Assembly: GCA_947588895.1 (NCBI GenBank)
Contig: CANQBF010000009.1
Span: forward strand, 1-35,223
Direction: 5' to 3'
From: an uncultured Bacilli bacterium
GTDB lineage: Bacteria > Bacillota_I > Bacilli_A > RF39 > UBA660
DNA: 35,223 bases
Positions 17,424-24,828 of the stretch are shown in pieces; position 1 is the first letter of the stretch, and the number at the start of each line of letters is the position of its first letter. Under the pieces are notes generated by a model, which was not told the DNA's origin, made no database searches, and was given only the letters and a program-made list of their open reading frames with translations. The translations under genes were made by a program, and so were the position numbers.

Positions 17424-18255
17424 AGGATTTTTAAAAAATAAAAAGAATTATAAATGTTTAGTTATTTTGATTATATCAATTTTTATTTTAACAATATTAT
17501 TACTTTTAAAATCATATTATATAAATAAAATTAATAAATTTAATGAAGATTCACTATTTAATTTTCGAGTAAATATTGATTTATATGATGATATTAAAAA
17601 TATTAATAATATTAAAGATTTATATGTAAGTATTTTAGGTAAATATGATAGTAATGTTATTAATTTATTAGCTAGTAAAGATAATAATACTTTAAAAAAT
17701 AATGAAATAATAATTAATAAAAAAATTTTTAATAATGTGCATATTAATGATTTAATATCTATTAATTATCAAAATAAAAATTTTGAGTTTATTGTTAAAG
17801 ATGTTATAGATAATATAAATTATGATACTATTGCATATATTAATTATGATTATTTACAAGAAATAGCTAATGGCGAAAAAGAATTTTGGATGTATATTAC
17901 TTTAAATAATTATTTAGATTTTGATAATACTAAATATGAACTACAAAACTTACATGGCTTTAATGCTAGTGTTGATAAAATAACTAATAATAAAATTTTA
18001 GAAATAGATTATGAATTTCATTTAGCTATAGTTAATATTATATTATTTTTTTACTATATAGTTTTAGTAATAATTATTTGTTTTATTTTATATAGTGTAA
18101 TTCATAATAGTGAAGATAATAATTATTTATATAAATGTTTTGGTTATAATTTTAACCAAATTATTTGTATTAATATTATTAATATATGTATTATCTTTTT
18201 AATTCCCATATTTATTAGTATTATCTTTTATTATTTAATTTATTTAATTTTATAA
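17413..18255 (+). CDS. FtsX/MacB-like permease, short form
   Basis: A 280-residue membrane protein beginning at TTG behind AAAGGAGTG. One span lies at residues about 14-33. An extracytoplasmic domain of about 170 residues follows. Then comes a span at about 203-229, a short loop (NSEDNNYLYKCFGYN) in the place of the coupling loop of FtsX proteins, and a last hydrophobic stretch of about 30 residues. The usual fourth span seems absent. It overlaps the degenerate ATPase gene and is presumably its partner. If the ATPase cannot hydrolyse ATP, the pair may act as a scaffold or sensor rather than a transporter. The cargo is unknown. Confidence 0.65.
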   Translation: MIIKGFLKNKKNYKCLVILIISIFILTILLLLKSYYINKINKFNEDSLFNFRVNIDLYDDIKNINNIKDLYVSILGKYDSNVINLLASKDNNTLKNNEIIINKKIFNNVHINDLISINYQNKNFEFIVKDVIDNINYDTIAYINYDYLQEIANGEKEFWMYITLNNYLDFDNTKYELQNLHGFNASVDKITNNKILEIDYEFHLAIVNIILFFYYIVLVIIICFILYSVIHNSEDNNYLYKCFGYNFNQIICINIINICIIFLIPIFISIIFYYLIYLIL

Positions 18256-18259
18256 ATTA

Positions 18260-18288
18260 TTGCACCATATAAAAAAATATGTTATTCT
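18260..18288 (+). promoter_or_regulatory. Putative promoter of the IspH-prenyl synthase fusion
   Basis: TTGCAC, a 17-nt spacer and TATTCT in the 70-nt gap before the gene. The -10 is weak. Confidence 0.4.
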
Positions 18289-18325
18289 TAAATTAGTAAA
18301 TATACATAGATTTGGGGAGGTTTGA

Positions 18326-20170
18326 ATGATAGCAATAAATAATGAATCAGGAATTTGTGAAGGAATAATTAATACTTTAAATATTATATATGATACATAT
18401 GAAAGTAATTTAAATAAGAAAATATATATCTATAATAATTTTATTAATAATTCTAAAGTTATTGATGAATTAAATAATTTAGGAATAGAAATTATTGATG
18501 ATATAACTTTATTAACTAGTGATGATATATTAATAATTAATACTTATGGAGTATCATATGATATTTTAAATTATTTAAAAGAAAATAAAATTGAATATAT
18601 AGATACTTCTTGTAAAAAAATTAATAATTTAAAAAAAGAAATATTTAAGAAATATAAAGATGATTATGAAATTTTAATTATTAATAATGAATATAGTGAG
18701 ATAATTAATTCTTGGATATTAGACACAGGAATTATAATTAATGATATTGATGATTTAAAAAATTTAGAAGAAAGTAAAAATAAAGTTTTAGTTGGGTATG
18801 ATTATTTTAATGATACAAATGAAATAATTAATTATTTAAAAGATAATTATCATAATGTATTAATTGAAAAAATAATATTAAATTGTGAAAATCATTTAGA
18901 GTTAAATGAATTAATTGAAGATAATAATATAACAAATAAAATTATTATTGCTGAAGAACATGAAAATATCAATAATAGTTTTAATAATATAGCATCCGTT
19001 ATTAAATATATTTTAGAAAGTAATTTAACTAAAGAAGATGATATAAATTTAATTGGGAGTAAAAATACAACAATTAAAGAATTATGTAATTATAAATATT
19101 TAATATCATTTTTATTATATTATAAAGAAATAGCTTCTAAATTAAGAGAGAATCAACAAGATTTTAATAATAAATTAAGAGTAGATAGTGATAATGAACT
19201 GGTTAATTTAGTTTATGATGATATTAGTTATTTAAATCAAGATGGTAAATATATAAGAGGAGTTTTAATTGCCCTAGGAGAATATATGACTACTTGTAAT
19301 AATATTAATTATCTTGATTTAGCATATGCTTATGAACTTTTTCAAACTTCTGTTTTAATTCATGATGATATTATTGATAATGCTAAAATTAGACGAGGAA
19401 AAGATACGATTCCAAGAAGTATATGTAAAAAATATTTAAATAAAAAACGTAGTCAAAATTATTATGACGATACTATAAGATTAGCTAATTCCATTGGTAT
19501 ATGTGCTGGTGATTATGGATTTTATTTAGCTAATAAAGTAATAATTGATAATTATCAAAATCATAAAAATTTTAATAAAATATTAGATTTATATAATGAT
19601 ATTGTTATTAAAACAATTAAAGGAGAAATAATTGATGTTTATTTACCATATTTAAGTAAATATAATTATAAAAAAGTAGAAGAGCAAGATATTATTGATA
19701 TATATCATTTAAAAACTAGTTGGTACACCATTATTGGACCAATGTCACTGGGTTATTTACTTGGCGAAAATCAAATATCTAAGGAATTACAAGATATTTT
19801 AAATAATATTGGCATATTGTTTCAAATTAAAGATGATTTATTAGGTATATATGGTAATACTAAAGTTATAGGTAAACAAAATACATTGGATATTGAAGAA
19901 TTTAAACAAACTTTATTATATTCATATATCATGAATACAAGTTATCAAAAAGAATTCTTAAAAATATATGGTAAAAAGAATGTAAGTGATAATGAAGTAA
20001 AAAGAATAAAAGAATTATTAAATGAAAGTGGAGCATATGAATATGTTACTAATTATTTAGATGATTTATATAGTTTAACTATTAATAATATAGATAGTTT
20101 AGAATTAGAAGAAGAATATAAAGATATCTTAAAAGGTTTATTAATATATATTTTAGAAAGAAATAAGTAG
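18326..20170 (+). CDS. IspH-like domain fused to a polyprenyl diphosphate synthase
   Basis: A 614-residue cytoplasmic fusion. Residues about 1-255 follow IspH (HMBPP reductase). Cys11 lies in SGICEGI (cf. GFCAGV), Cys96 in DTSCKK (cf. DATCP) and Cys187 in LNCEN, the three [4Fe-4S] ligand positions. INLIGSKNTTIKEL matches the late VGITAGAST segment. The histidines are replaced: INN for VHN, TYGVS for HGVS, and EYSEI where HPEV is expected. Residues about 270-614 are a trans-polyprenyl synthase: LIHDDIIDNAKIRRGKDT (first Asp-rich motif, near 345), KTSWYTIIGP and FQIKDDLLGIYG (second motif, DDLLG as in some GGPP synthases). The prenyl synthase half looks active, but its chain length is unknown. 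The IspH half probably does not reduce HMBPP and may be structural or regulatory. GGGGAGG precedes the ATG. Confidence 0.8.
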   Translation: MIAINNESGICEGIINTLNIIYDTYESNLNKKIYIYNNFINNSKVIDELNNLGIEIIDDITLLTSDDILIINTYGVSYDILNYLKENKIEYIDTSCKKINNLKKEIFKKYKDDYEILIINNEYSEIINSWILDTGIIINDIDDLKNLEESKNKVLVGYDYFNDTNEIINYLKDNYHNVLIEKIILNCENHLELNELIEDNNITNKIIIAEEHENINNSFNNIASVIKYILESNLTKEDDINLIGSKNTTIKELCNYKYLISFLLYYKEIASKLRENQQDFNNKLRVDSDNELVNLVYDDISYLNQDGKYIRGVLIALGEYMTTCNNINYLDLAYAYELFQTSVLIHDDIIDNAKIRRGKDTIPRSICKKYLNKKRSQNYYDDTIRLANSIGICAGDYGFYLANKVIIDNYQNHKNFNKILDLYNDIVIKTIKGEIIDVYLPYLSKYNYKKVEEQDIIDIYHLKTSWYTIIGPMSLGYLLGENQISKELQDILNNIGILFQIKDDLLGIYGNTKVIGKQNTLDIEEFKQTLLYSYIMNTSYQKEFLKIYGKKNVSDNEVKRIKELLNESGAYEYVTNYLDDLYSLTINNIDSLELEEEYKDILKGLLIYILERNK

Positions 20171-20180
20171 GAGGATTTAA

Positions 20181-21002
20181 ATGAATAAGAAAATGCATAG
20201 TAAAGAAAATGATAAAAGTTTAGAAAGAGATATATTAATAAGTAAAATATTAACTTGTATTATTATCTTTTTAGTTGGTGTAATTGGTGGAGTATTATTA
20301 GAAAAAAGCATGTTAACAGTTAAGAAAGAAGAAAAAGAAGATAATAATACTAATGAAAAAGTAGTAAGTATATATGATATAGAACCGATTGTTAAAGAAT
20401 ATAGTACTATTGATAAAAGCAAAGTATATTTATATAATACAAATGAAATAGAAATTAAAAAAGATAATGAAAATATAAAATTAAGTGAATATTTAAAAAG
20501 TTATAAAAATAGAGATGATTTATTTAAAAGTATTGAAAAAGAATTAGAATTAGTTAATAGTTTAAATGATGGAGGTACTAATATATATAAATCTAAAGAT
20601 AATAGTATGTTTAATAAAGATATTACTATTATAAAATGTAATACAACTGAAGGTAATAAAGATATATATATTGGTGAATATATGAATACTACAACAGCAT
20701 TTGAAAATGGTGCATGTAATAAAAAGATGATAAAAGATGCAAAATTTACAAAAGTATATACTATAAAAAAGATAAAATTAATTCAAGATAATAAATATGA
20801 ATTAACTATATATGATAAAACAAATGATAAAAGTGTTACCATAGAAAGAGTGATTAATCAAGATAGTTTAGATATATTAAAAGAAAATAAAGAATATACT
20901 TTCCATTTTACCAATAAATATCAAGAATTAATCAAAGATGATATTAGTACTATTTTTGATGAAGCTAGTTTAGCTGGAGTTGTTCCACTTGAAGAAGAGT
21001 AA
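20181..21002 (+). CDS. Membrane-anchored hypothetical protein
   Basis: A 273-residue protein with a charged 20-residue N-terminus, one membrane span (ILTCIIIFLVGVIGGVLLE, about residues 26-45) and an outside domain rich in Lys, Asp and Asn. It contains two cysteines in the outside part (IIKCNTTEG and ENGACNKK), which could form a disulfide. It lies 10 nt after the fusion gene and has a strong TAGGAGGA ribosome site, so it is probably in the same transcript. The function is not recognised. Confidence 0.7.
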   Translation: MNKKMHSKENDKSLERDILISKILTCIIIFLVGVIGGVLLEKSMLTVKKEEKEDNNTNEKVVSIYDIEPIVKEYSTIDKSKVYLYNTNEIEIKKDNENIKLSEYLKSYKNRDDLFKSIEKELELVNSLNDGGTNIYKSKDNSMFNKDITIIKCNTTEGNKDIYIGEYMNTTTAFENGACNKKMIKDAKFTKVYTIKKIKLIQDNKYELTIYDKTNDKSVTIERVINQDSLDILKENKEYTFHFTNKYQELIKDDISTIFDEASLAGVVPLEEE

Positions 21003-21014
21003 TTCTTCTTTTTT
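20991..21014 (+). terminator. Intrinsic terminator
   Basis: GAAGAA and TTCTTC pair around GAGTAA, which includes the stop codon, and a T6 run follows. Confidence 0.75.
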
Positions 21015-21032
21015 GTTAAGATTTTGTGAAAA

Positions 21033-21059
21033 TTAGCACTCAAGTGTTGCAATTGCTAA
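21033..21059 (+). promoter_or_regulatory. CIRCE operator (HrcA site) of hsp20
   Basis: TTAGCACTC, exactly 9 nt, then AATTGCTAA. The left arm is perfect and the right arm matches 7 of 9 bases of GAGTGCTAA. It overlaps the -35 box of the hsp20 promoter, the expected place for repression by HrcA. Confidence 0.85.
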
Positions 21060-21074
21060 AAATTGTGCTATAAT
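21047..21074 (+). promoter_or_regulatory. Sigma-A promoter of hsp20
   Basis: TTGCAA, a 16-nt spacer and TATAAT with an upstream TGC (extended -10). The leader of about 70 nt holds a possible hairpin (GTAAAG 21082-21087 with CTTTAC 21103-21108), which could add post-transcriptional control. Confidence 0.7.
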
Positions 21075-21150
21075 TATAGTTGTAAAGGGCATAAAAACTA
21101 CACTTTACGGGTATTATAATTATAAGTGAAAGAAAGAGGATGGTTATATT

Positions 21151-21564
21151 ATGATGATGATACCAAGAAGAAATAGTTTTGATTTATGGGAGGACTTCTT
21201 TAAAGACCCATTCTTTAATACTAACGAAAGTAAAGTAATGCGTACAGATATTAAAGAAGATGACAATAATTACAACATAATTATTGATTTGCCAGGATAT
21301 GAAAAAGAAGATATTAAAGTTGACATCGAAGATGGTTATTTAAATGTAACTGCTACTATGAATAATAGTAAGGATGAATCTAATAAGAAATTTGTTAGAA
21401 GAGAAAGATATTTTGGTGAATGCAGTAGAAGTTTCTATGTTGGTGATGTAATTAAGAGTGAAGATATTAAAGCTTCATTTAAGAATGGAACACTTAATCT
21501 AGAAATTCCTAAAAAAGAAGAAATTGAACAAAAAGACGAGAAGAAATATATTAATATTGATTAG
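21151..21564 (+). CDS. Small heat shock protein, Hsp20/alpha-crystallin family
   Basis: A 137-residue ATP-independent holdase that binds unfolding proteins in the cytoplasm. The alpha-crystallin domain runs from about residue 30 (MRTDIKEDDNNYNIIIDLPGYEKEDIKVDIEDGYLNVTA) to the conserved ASFKNGTLNLEIPK near residue 110. The C-terminal IEQKDEKKYINID contains the IxI-like tail used for oligomer assembly. Three consecutive ATG codons start the gene behind AGAGGATGG, so the exact first residue is uncertain by two codons. Regulated through the CIRCE element upstream, which implies HrcA elsewhere in the genome. Confidence 0.93.
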   Translation: MMMIPRRNSFDLWEDFFKDPFFNTNESKVMRTDIKEDDNNYNIIIDLPGYEKEDIKVDIEDGYLNVTATMNNSKDESNKKFVRRERYFGECSRSFYVGDVIKSEDIKASFKNGTLNLEIPKKEEIEQKDEKKYINID

Positions 21565-21586
21565 AAGATATATTTCTTCTTTTTTT
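21563..21586 (+). terminator. Terminator of hsp20
   Basis: AGAAGA and TCTTCT pair around TATATT, followed by a T run. Confidence 0.7.
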
Positions 21587-21657
21587 ATAAGCAAATAAGC
21601 TTGATTTTTCTTGCAAAATAAGGGAAGTTATAATAAAATATGTTTAGGTGATGAGAA

Positions 21658-22092
21658 ATGTTAAAAGAATTTAAAGAGTTTATTTCAAGAGGCAATGTAG
21701 TAGACTTAGCAGTCGGTGTTATTATCGGAGCTGCTTTTGGAAATATTGTTACTAGTTTAGTTAATAATATTTTTACTCCAATTATTGGAATTGTTTTAGG
21801 AGGACATGATTTTTCTAATTTATCGATTACTTTTAGAGATGCCCATATTATGTATGGAGCATTCATTCAGTCAGTTATTGACTTTTTAATTAATGCTATA
21901 TGTTTATTTGTAGTTGTTAAAATAATTAATAACTTTAATAATGGAATACATAAATTAGGTAAAAAAGGAAAAGAAGAGAATAAAGAGGAAGCAAAAGAAG
22001 AAGTTAAAGAAGAACCTAAGAGTGAAGAAGTATTATTACTTGAAGAAATAAGAGATTTATTAAGACAAGAAAAGAAAGGAAAAAGTAAATAA
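21658..22092 (+). CDS. mscL: Large-conductance mechanosensitive channel MscL
   Basis: A 144-residue channel subunit that opens under membrane tension to release solutes on osmotic downshock. The N-terminal helix and first span, [40 protein letters not shown], are diagnostic. The second span is [24 protein letters not shown]. The C-terminal cytoplasmic part carries a Glu/Lys-rich linker and ends in the bundle helix [23 protein letters not shown] upstream is a weak ribosome site. A TATAAT at 21629-21634 is the likely -10 box, without a clear -35. The stop overlaps the start of the next gene by one base. Confidence 0.95.
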   Translation: MLKEFKEFISRGNVVDLAVGVIIGAAFGNIVTSLVNNIFTPIIGIVLGGHDFSNLSITFRDAHIMYGAFIQSVIDFLINAICLFVVVKIINNFNNGIHKLGKKGKEENKEEAKEEVKEEPKSEEVLLLEEIRDLLRQEKKGKSK

Positions 22093-22301
22093 TGCTAGCT
22101 AAAATTTTATACTTAATAGTTGGTTTAGTAGTAGGAGTTATTTTAGGTTTTATAATTTCGAGAATAATAACAAAAAAATATATGCAAAAAAATCCACCAA
22201 TTAATGAAAAAATGATTGAAGCAATGATGAGTGGAATGGGTAGAAAACCTAGTCAAAAACAAATTAAACAAGTTATGAATCAAATGAATAAATTTAAATA
22301 A
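22092..22301 (+). CDS. yneF: UPF0154 membrane protein YneF
   Basis: A 69-residue protein with one N-terminal membrane helix (ILYLIVGLVVGVILGFIISRIITKKYM) and a basic cytoplasmic part with PPINEKMIEAMMSGMGRKPSQKQIKQVMNQM, which matches the UPF0154 (YneF) family. Function unknown. It is coupled to mscL through the TAATG overlap and has AAAGGA about 10 nt upstream inside mscL. Confidence 0.88.
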   Translation: MLAKILYLIVGLVVGVILGFIISRIITKKYMQKNPPINEKMIEAMMSGMGRKPSQKQIKQVMNQMNKFK

Positions 22302-22317
22302 AACGAAGATGAAAGAT

Positions 22318-22500
22318 TAGTAGCAATAAAATATTTTAATAGAGAGTTAGTGGTTGGTGGAAACTAATAAATAATTATTGTGAATCTCCTTTCGGAGTAT
22401 ATTTAAAAAATATCGGTTAGTTGCGTTATAAACTAATAAGTAATATAAAGGATGGTACCGCAGAATTGCTCCTTAGGAGTAGTTTTGTGGTTTTTATTTT
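22318..22500 (+). promoter_or_regulatory. T-box riboswitch of serS
   Basis: The leader contains the stem I signatures AGTAG, AGAGAG and GGTTGGTGGAAAC. Later comes GAATCTCC, where UCU (22385-22387) directly after GAA is the likely serine specifier codon. The T-box sequence AAAGGATGGTACCGC spans 22447-22461. The terminator is ACCGCAGAATTGCTCC pairing with GGAGTAGTTTTGTGGT, then TTTTATTTT. Uncharged tRNA-Ser would bind and favour the antiterminator, raising serS expression. Confidence 0.92.
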
Positions 22501-22519
22501 AAAGGAAAGAGGAAAAATT

Positions 22520-23806
22520 ATGATAGATATTAAATTAATAAGAGAAAATAGAGAATTAGTAAAAGAAAATATTAAGAAAAAATTTCAAAATAAAAAATTA
22601 CCATTAGTGGATGAAGTTTATGAACTAGATAAAGAATATCGTGAATACAAAGTTAAAGCTGATAATTTAAAAGCTGAAAGAAATAAATTAAGTAGTGAAA
22701 TTGGTTTACTTATGAAAGATAAAAAAGTTGAAGAAGCCAATAAAATAAAAGAAAAAGTTAATGAAATTAATAAAGAAATACCTGAATTTGAAGAAAAAGA
22801 AAATGCACTTGAAGGAAAAATCAAAGAAATTATGATGGTTATTCCAAATATTATTGCTGATGATGTTCCAATTGGGGAAGATGATTCAAAAAATGTTGAA
22901 GAAGCTCGTTTTGGTGAACCTGTAGTACCTAATTTTGAAATACCATATCATGCTGATATAATGAATAGTTTTAATGGCCTTGATAAAGATGCTGCCGGTA
23001 GAGTAAGTGGTAATGGTTTTTATTATTTAATGGGTGATATTGCTCGACTTCATTCAGCGGTACTTGCTTATGCTCGTGATTTTATGATTGATAAAGGTTT
23101 TACTTATTGTATTCCACCATATATGATTCATGGAGATGCTGTTAATGGCGTTATGTCTTTTGAAGAAAAAGATGCCATGATGTATAAAATTGAAGGGGAA
23201 GATTTATATTTAATTGGAACTAGTGAACATTCAATGATTGCTAAATATAAAGACCAATTATTAAAAGAAAGTGATTTACCTATAACCATGACTTCTTATT
23301 CACCATGTTTTAGAAAAGAAGTTGGAGCACATGGTATTGAAGAAAGAGGAGTATATAGAATTCATCAATTTGAAAAACAAGAAATGATAGTTATTTGTAA
23401 ACCGGAAGAAAGTGAAGAATGGTACAATAAAATGTGGAATTATTCTGTTGAACTTTTTAGAACTCTTGATATTCCAGTTCGTAAACTTGTTTGTTGTAGT
23501 GGTGATTTAGCTGATTTAAAATATCGTTCATGTGATATTGAAGCATGGAGTCCAAGACAACAAAAATATTTTGAAGTTTGTTCTTGTTCAAATTTAACTG
23601 ATGCTCAAGCAAGAAGACTTGGTATTCGTTATAAAAAAGAAGATGGTACTAAAGAATTTGCTCATACTTTAAATAATACTGTAATTGCACCACCTAGAAT
23701 GTTAATTGCCTTCTTAGAAAATAATTTACAAGAAGATGGTTCAGTAAAAATTCCAAAAGTTTTACAACCTTATATGGGTGGAAAAGAAAAAATTGAAAAG
23801 AAATAA
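22520..23806 (+). CDS. serS: Seryl-tRNA synthetase
   Basis: Charges tRNA-Ser with serine. From ATG at 22520 (behind AAAGAGG) the protein has 428 residues, the normal size. The N-terminal coiled-coil arm for tRNA binding spans about residues 25-105 (YELDKEYREYKVKADNLKAERNKLSSEIG). The class II motifs follow: TSEHSMI, motif 2 FRKEVGAHGIEERGVYRIHQFEKQE, and motif 3 NNTVIAPPRMLIAFLEN. Motif 2 lacks the usual EAG(A/S)AGRDTRG wording and belongs to a variant subgroup. The upstream extension in the ORF track runs through the T-box terminator and is not coding. Confidence 0.96.
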   Translation: MIDIKLIRENRELVKENIKKKFQNKKLPLVDEVYELDKEYREYKVKADNLKAERNKLSSEIGLLMKDKKVEEANKIKEKVNEINKEIPEFEEKENALEGKIKEIMMVIPNIIADDVPIGEDDSKNVEEARFGEPVVPNFEIPYHADIMNSFNGLDKDAAGRVSGNGFYYLMGDIARLHSAVLAYARDFMIDKGFTYCIPPYMIHGDAVNGVMSFEEKDAMMYKIEGEDLYLIGTSEHSMIAKYKDQLLKESDLPITMTSYSPCFRKEVGAHGIEERGVYRIHQFEKQEMIVICKPEESEEWYNKMWNYSVELFRTLDIPVRKLVCCSGDLADLKYRSCDIEAWSPRQQKYFEVCSCSNLTDAQARRLGIRYKKEDGTKEFAHTLNNTVIAPPRMLIAFLENNLQEDGSVKIPKVLQPYMGGKEKIEKK

Positions 23807-23830
23807 GTATTTTAAAACTTATTCTTTTTT
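23798..23830 (+). terminator. Terminator of serS
   Basis: AAATAAGT and ACTTATT pair around the intervening ATTTTAAA, followed by a T-rich tail. Confidence 0.7.
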
Positions 23831-23860
23831 TGATTGAATAAAATCATATATTTATTTGAT

Positions 23861-23904
23861 GTCATTGTAAAAAAGTGGCAATGCTGCCAAAAAAACACAA
23901 TGAC
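23861..23904 (+). repeat. 44-bp palindromic repeat, copy 1
   Basis: GTCATTGT and ACAATGAC are perfect inverted ends. Inside is AAAAAAGTGGCA-atgc-TGCCAAAAAAAC, itself palindromic at TGGCA/TGCCA. It matches copy 2 in the same orientation and copy 3 in the opposite one. Confidence 0.85.
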
Positions 23905-23939
23905 ATATTGAAAAATATTTGTGTGATATGATGCAATAT

Positions 23940-23979
23940 TGTTGTAAAAAAGTGGCAATAATGCCAAAAAAATACAATG
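23940..23979 (+). repeat. Palindromic repeat, copy 2
   Basis: TGTTGTAAAAAAGTGGCAATAATGCCAAAAAAATACAATG shares the core AAAAAAGTGGCA and TGCCAAAAAAA with copy 1. It lies 12 nt before the start codon of the decayed ATPase gene, so it could act as its operator or promoter region. Confidence 0.8.
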
Positions 23980-23991
23980 GAGGATTTAATT

Positions 23992-24584
23992 ATGAAGCAA
24001 ATAAGAAGAGATATATATTTAAATAAATTAATTAATTGAAAAGATAATGGCATGATTAAAGTTGTAACTGGAATAAAAAGATCAGGTAAGTCTTATTTAT
24101 TGGACCCAATTTTTAAAGATTATTTAATGGAAAATGGTGTTAGTGAGGATCATATAATTAAACTTGATTTGGAAGAAAGAAAAAACAAAAAATATTTAGA
24201 TCCTGACGTCCTTGATGAATATATTCGTAGTTTAATAATTGATAATAAAATGTATTATGTAATATTAGATGAAATACAAAATGTTCCTGATTTTGAGTTT
24301 GTATTAAACGGATTTTTACACATAGAAAATGTTGATGTATATGTTACAGGAAGTAATTCTAAATTTTTATCATCCGATATAAAAGATATTATATTCAATG
24401 TACTTTACATTTAGAAGAAAGAGAAAAAACTATTCAAGAAGAAAAACCATTACTTAATATTGGAGATGAGTTTAAAAAAATAATTGTTGTAAAAGATAAT
24501 ATAAAGCATTGGTATACAGAAGAAGGTATATTGGTGATTGGAATTCAAGAATTCTTGCTAAATCAAGATAGCCTAGATTTATAG
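23992..24584 (+). pseudogene. Decayed AAA ATPase of the DUF4143 type
   Basis: Reading from ATG 23992 gives MKQIRRDIYLNKLIN, then TGA at 24037, then KDNGMIKVVTGIKRSGKSYLL, the P-loop start of the AAA/DUF4143 ATPases that are multicopy in gut Bacillota. Walker B is YVILDEIQ, followed by VTGSNSKFLSSDI. The frame then breaks near 24390, and another frame gives YIQCTLHLEEREKTIQEEKPLLNIGDEFKKIIV...EGILVIGIQEFLLN, which is the C-terminus of the same family. About 250 central residues are missing. So there is one nonsense codon and one large frame-shifting internal deletion. The ORF-track protein at 24052 is only the surviving middle piece. It lies between inverted copies of a 44-bp repeat. Confidence 0.88.
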
Positions 24585-24616
24585 TAACAAAAGAAGTAAA
24601 TAAATTAATTGCTAAT

Positions 24617-24676
24617 AAAAAAAGAAGTATATTTAAATGTTCTTTGAAATTTAAAGAATTATTATACTTCTTTTTT
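24617..24676. terminator. Long bidirectional terminator-like hairpin
   Basis: AAAAGAAGTATA (24620-24631) pairs with TATACTTCTTTT (24663-24674), with an inner stem TTCTTT/AAAGAA and A and T runs on the sides. It closes the decayed ATPase unit. Confidence 0.75.
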
Positions 24677-24735
24677 ACTTGTGTATTGAATAGGTAATTT
24701 AAAATTATAGTCATATATGGTTAACATTAATTAGA

Positions 24736-24779
24736 ATCATTGTATTTTTTTGAAATTTTTGCCACTTTTATACAATGAT
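24736..24779 (-). repeat. 44-bp palindromic repeat, copy 3 (inverted)
   Basis: ATCATTGTA and TACAATGAT are perfect inverted ends. The reverse complement contains AAAAGTGGCA and CAAAAAAATACAATG, aligning with copies 1 and 2. With copy 1 it brackets 23861-24779, like terminal inverted repeats. Confidence 0.8.
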
Positions 24780-24828
24780 GTTAAAAAATTAATTCAAAAA
24801 ATATATGTATATTGTCAAAATAGATTAA

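Noticed and set aside
22421-22519. N-terminal extension of SerRS in the ORF track
   Set aside because: It runs through the T-box and its terminator. The conserved protein starts at 22520.
24037-24039. TGA read as tryptophan (genetic code 4)
   Set aside because: murE and the gene at 2938 end in TGA at sensible places, tryptophans elsewhere are TGG, and this gene also has a large deletion, so decay is the simpler reading.
24472-24714. 80-aa hydrophobic ORF on the minus strand
   Set aside because: It lies opposite the C-terminal remnant of the ATPase and its terminator. It has no ribosome site and is a shadow of AT-rich sequence.
23861-24779. CRISPR array
   Set aside because: Only three repeats with unequal distances and opposite orientation. 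There are no spacers of constant size and no cas genes.
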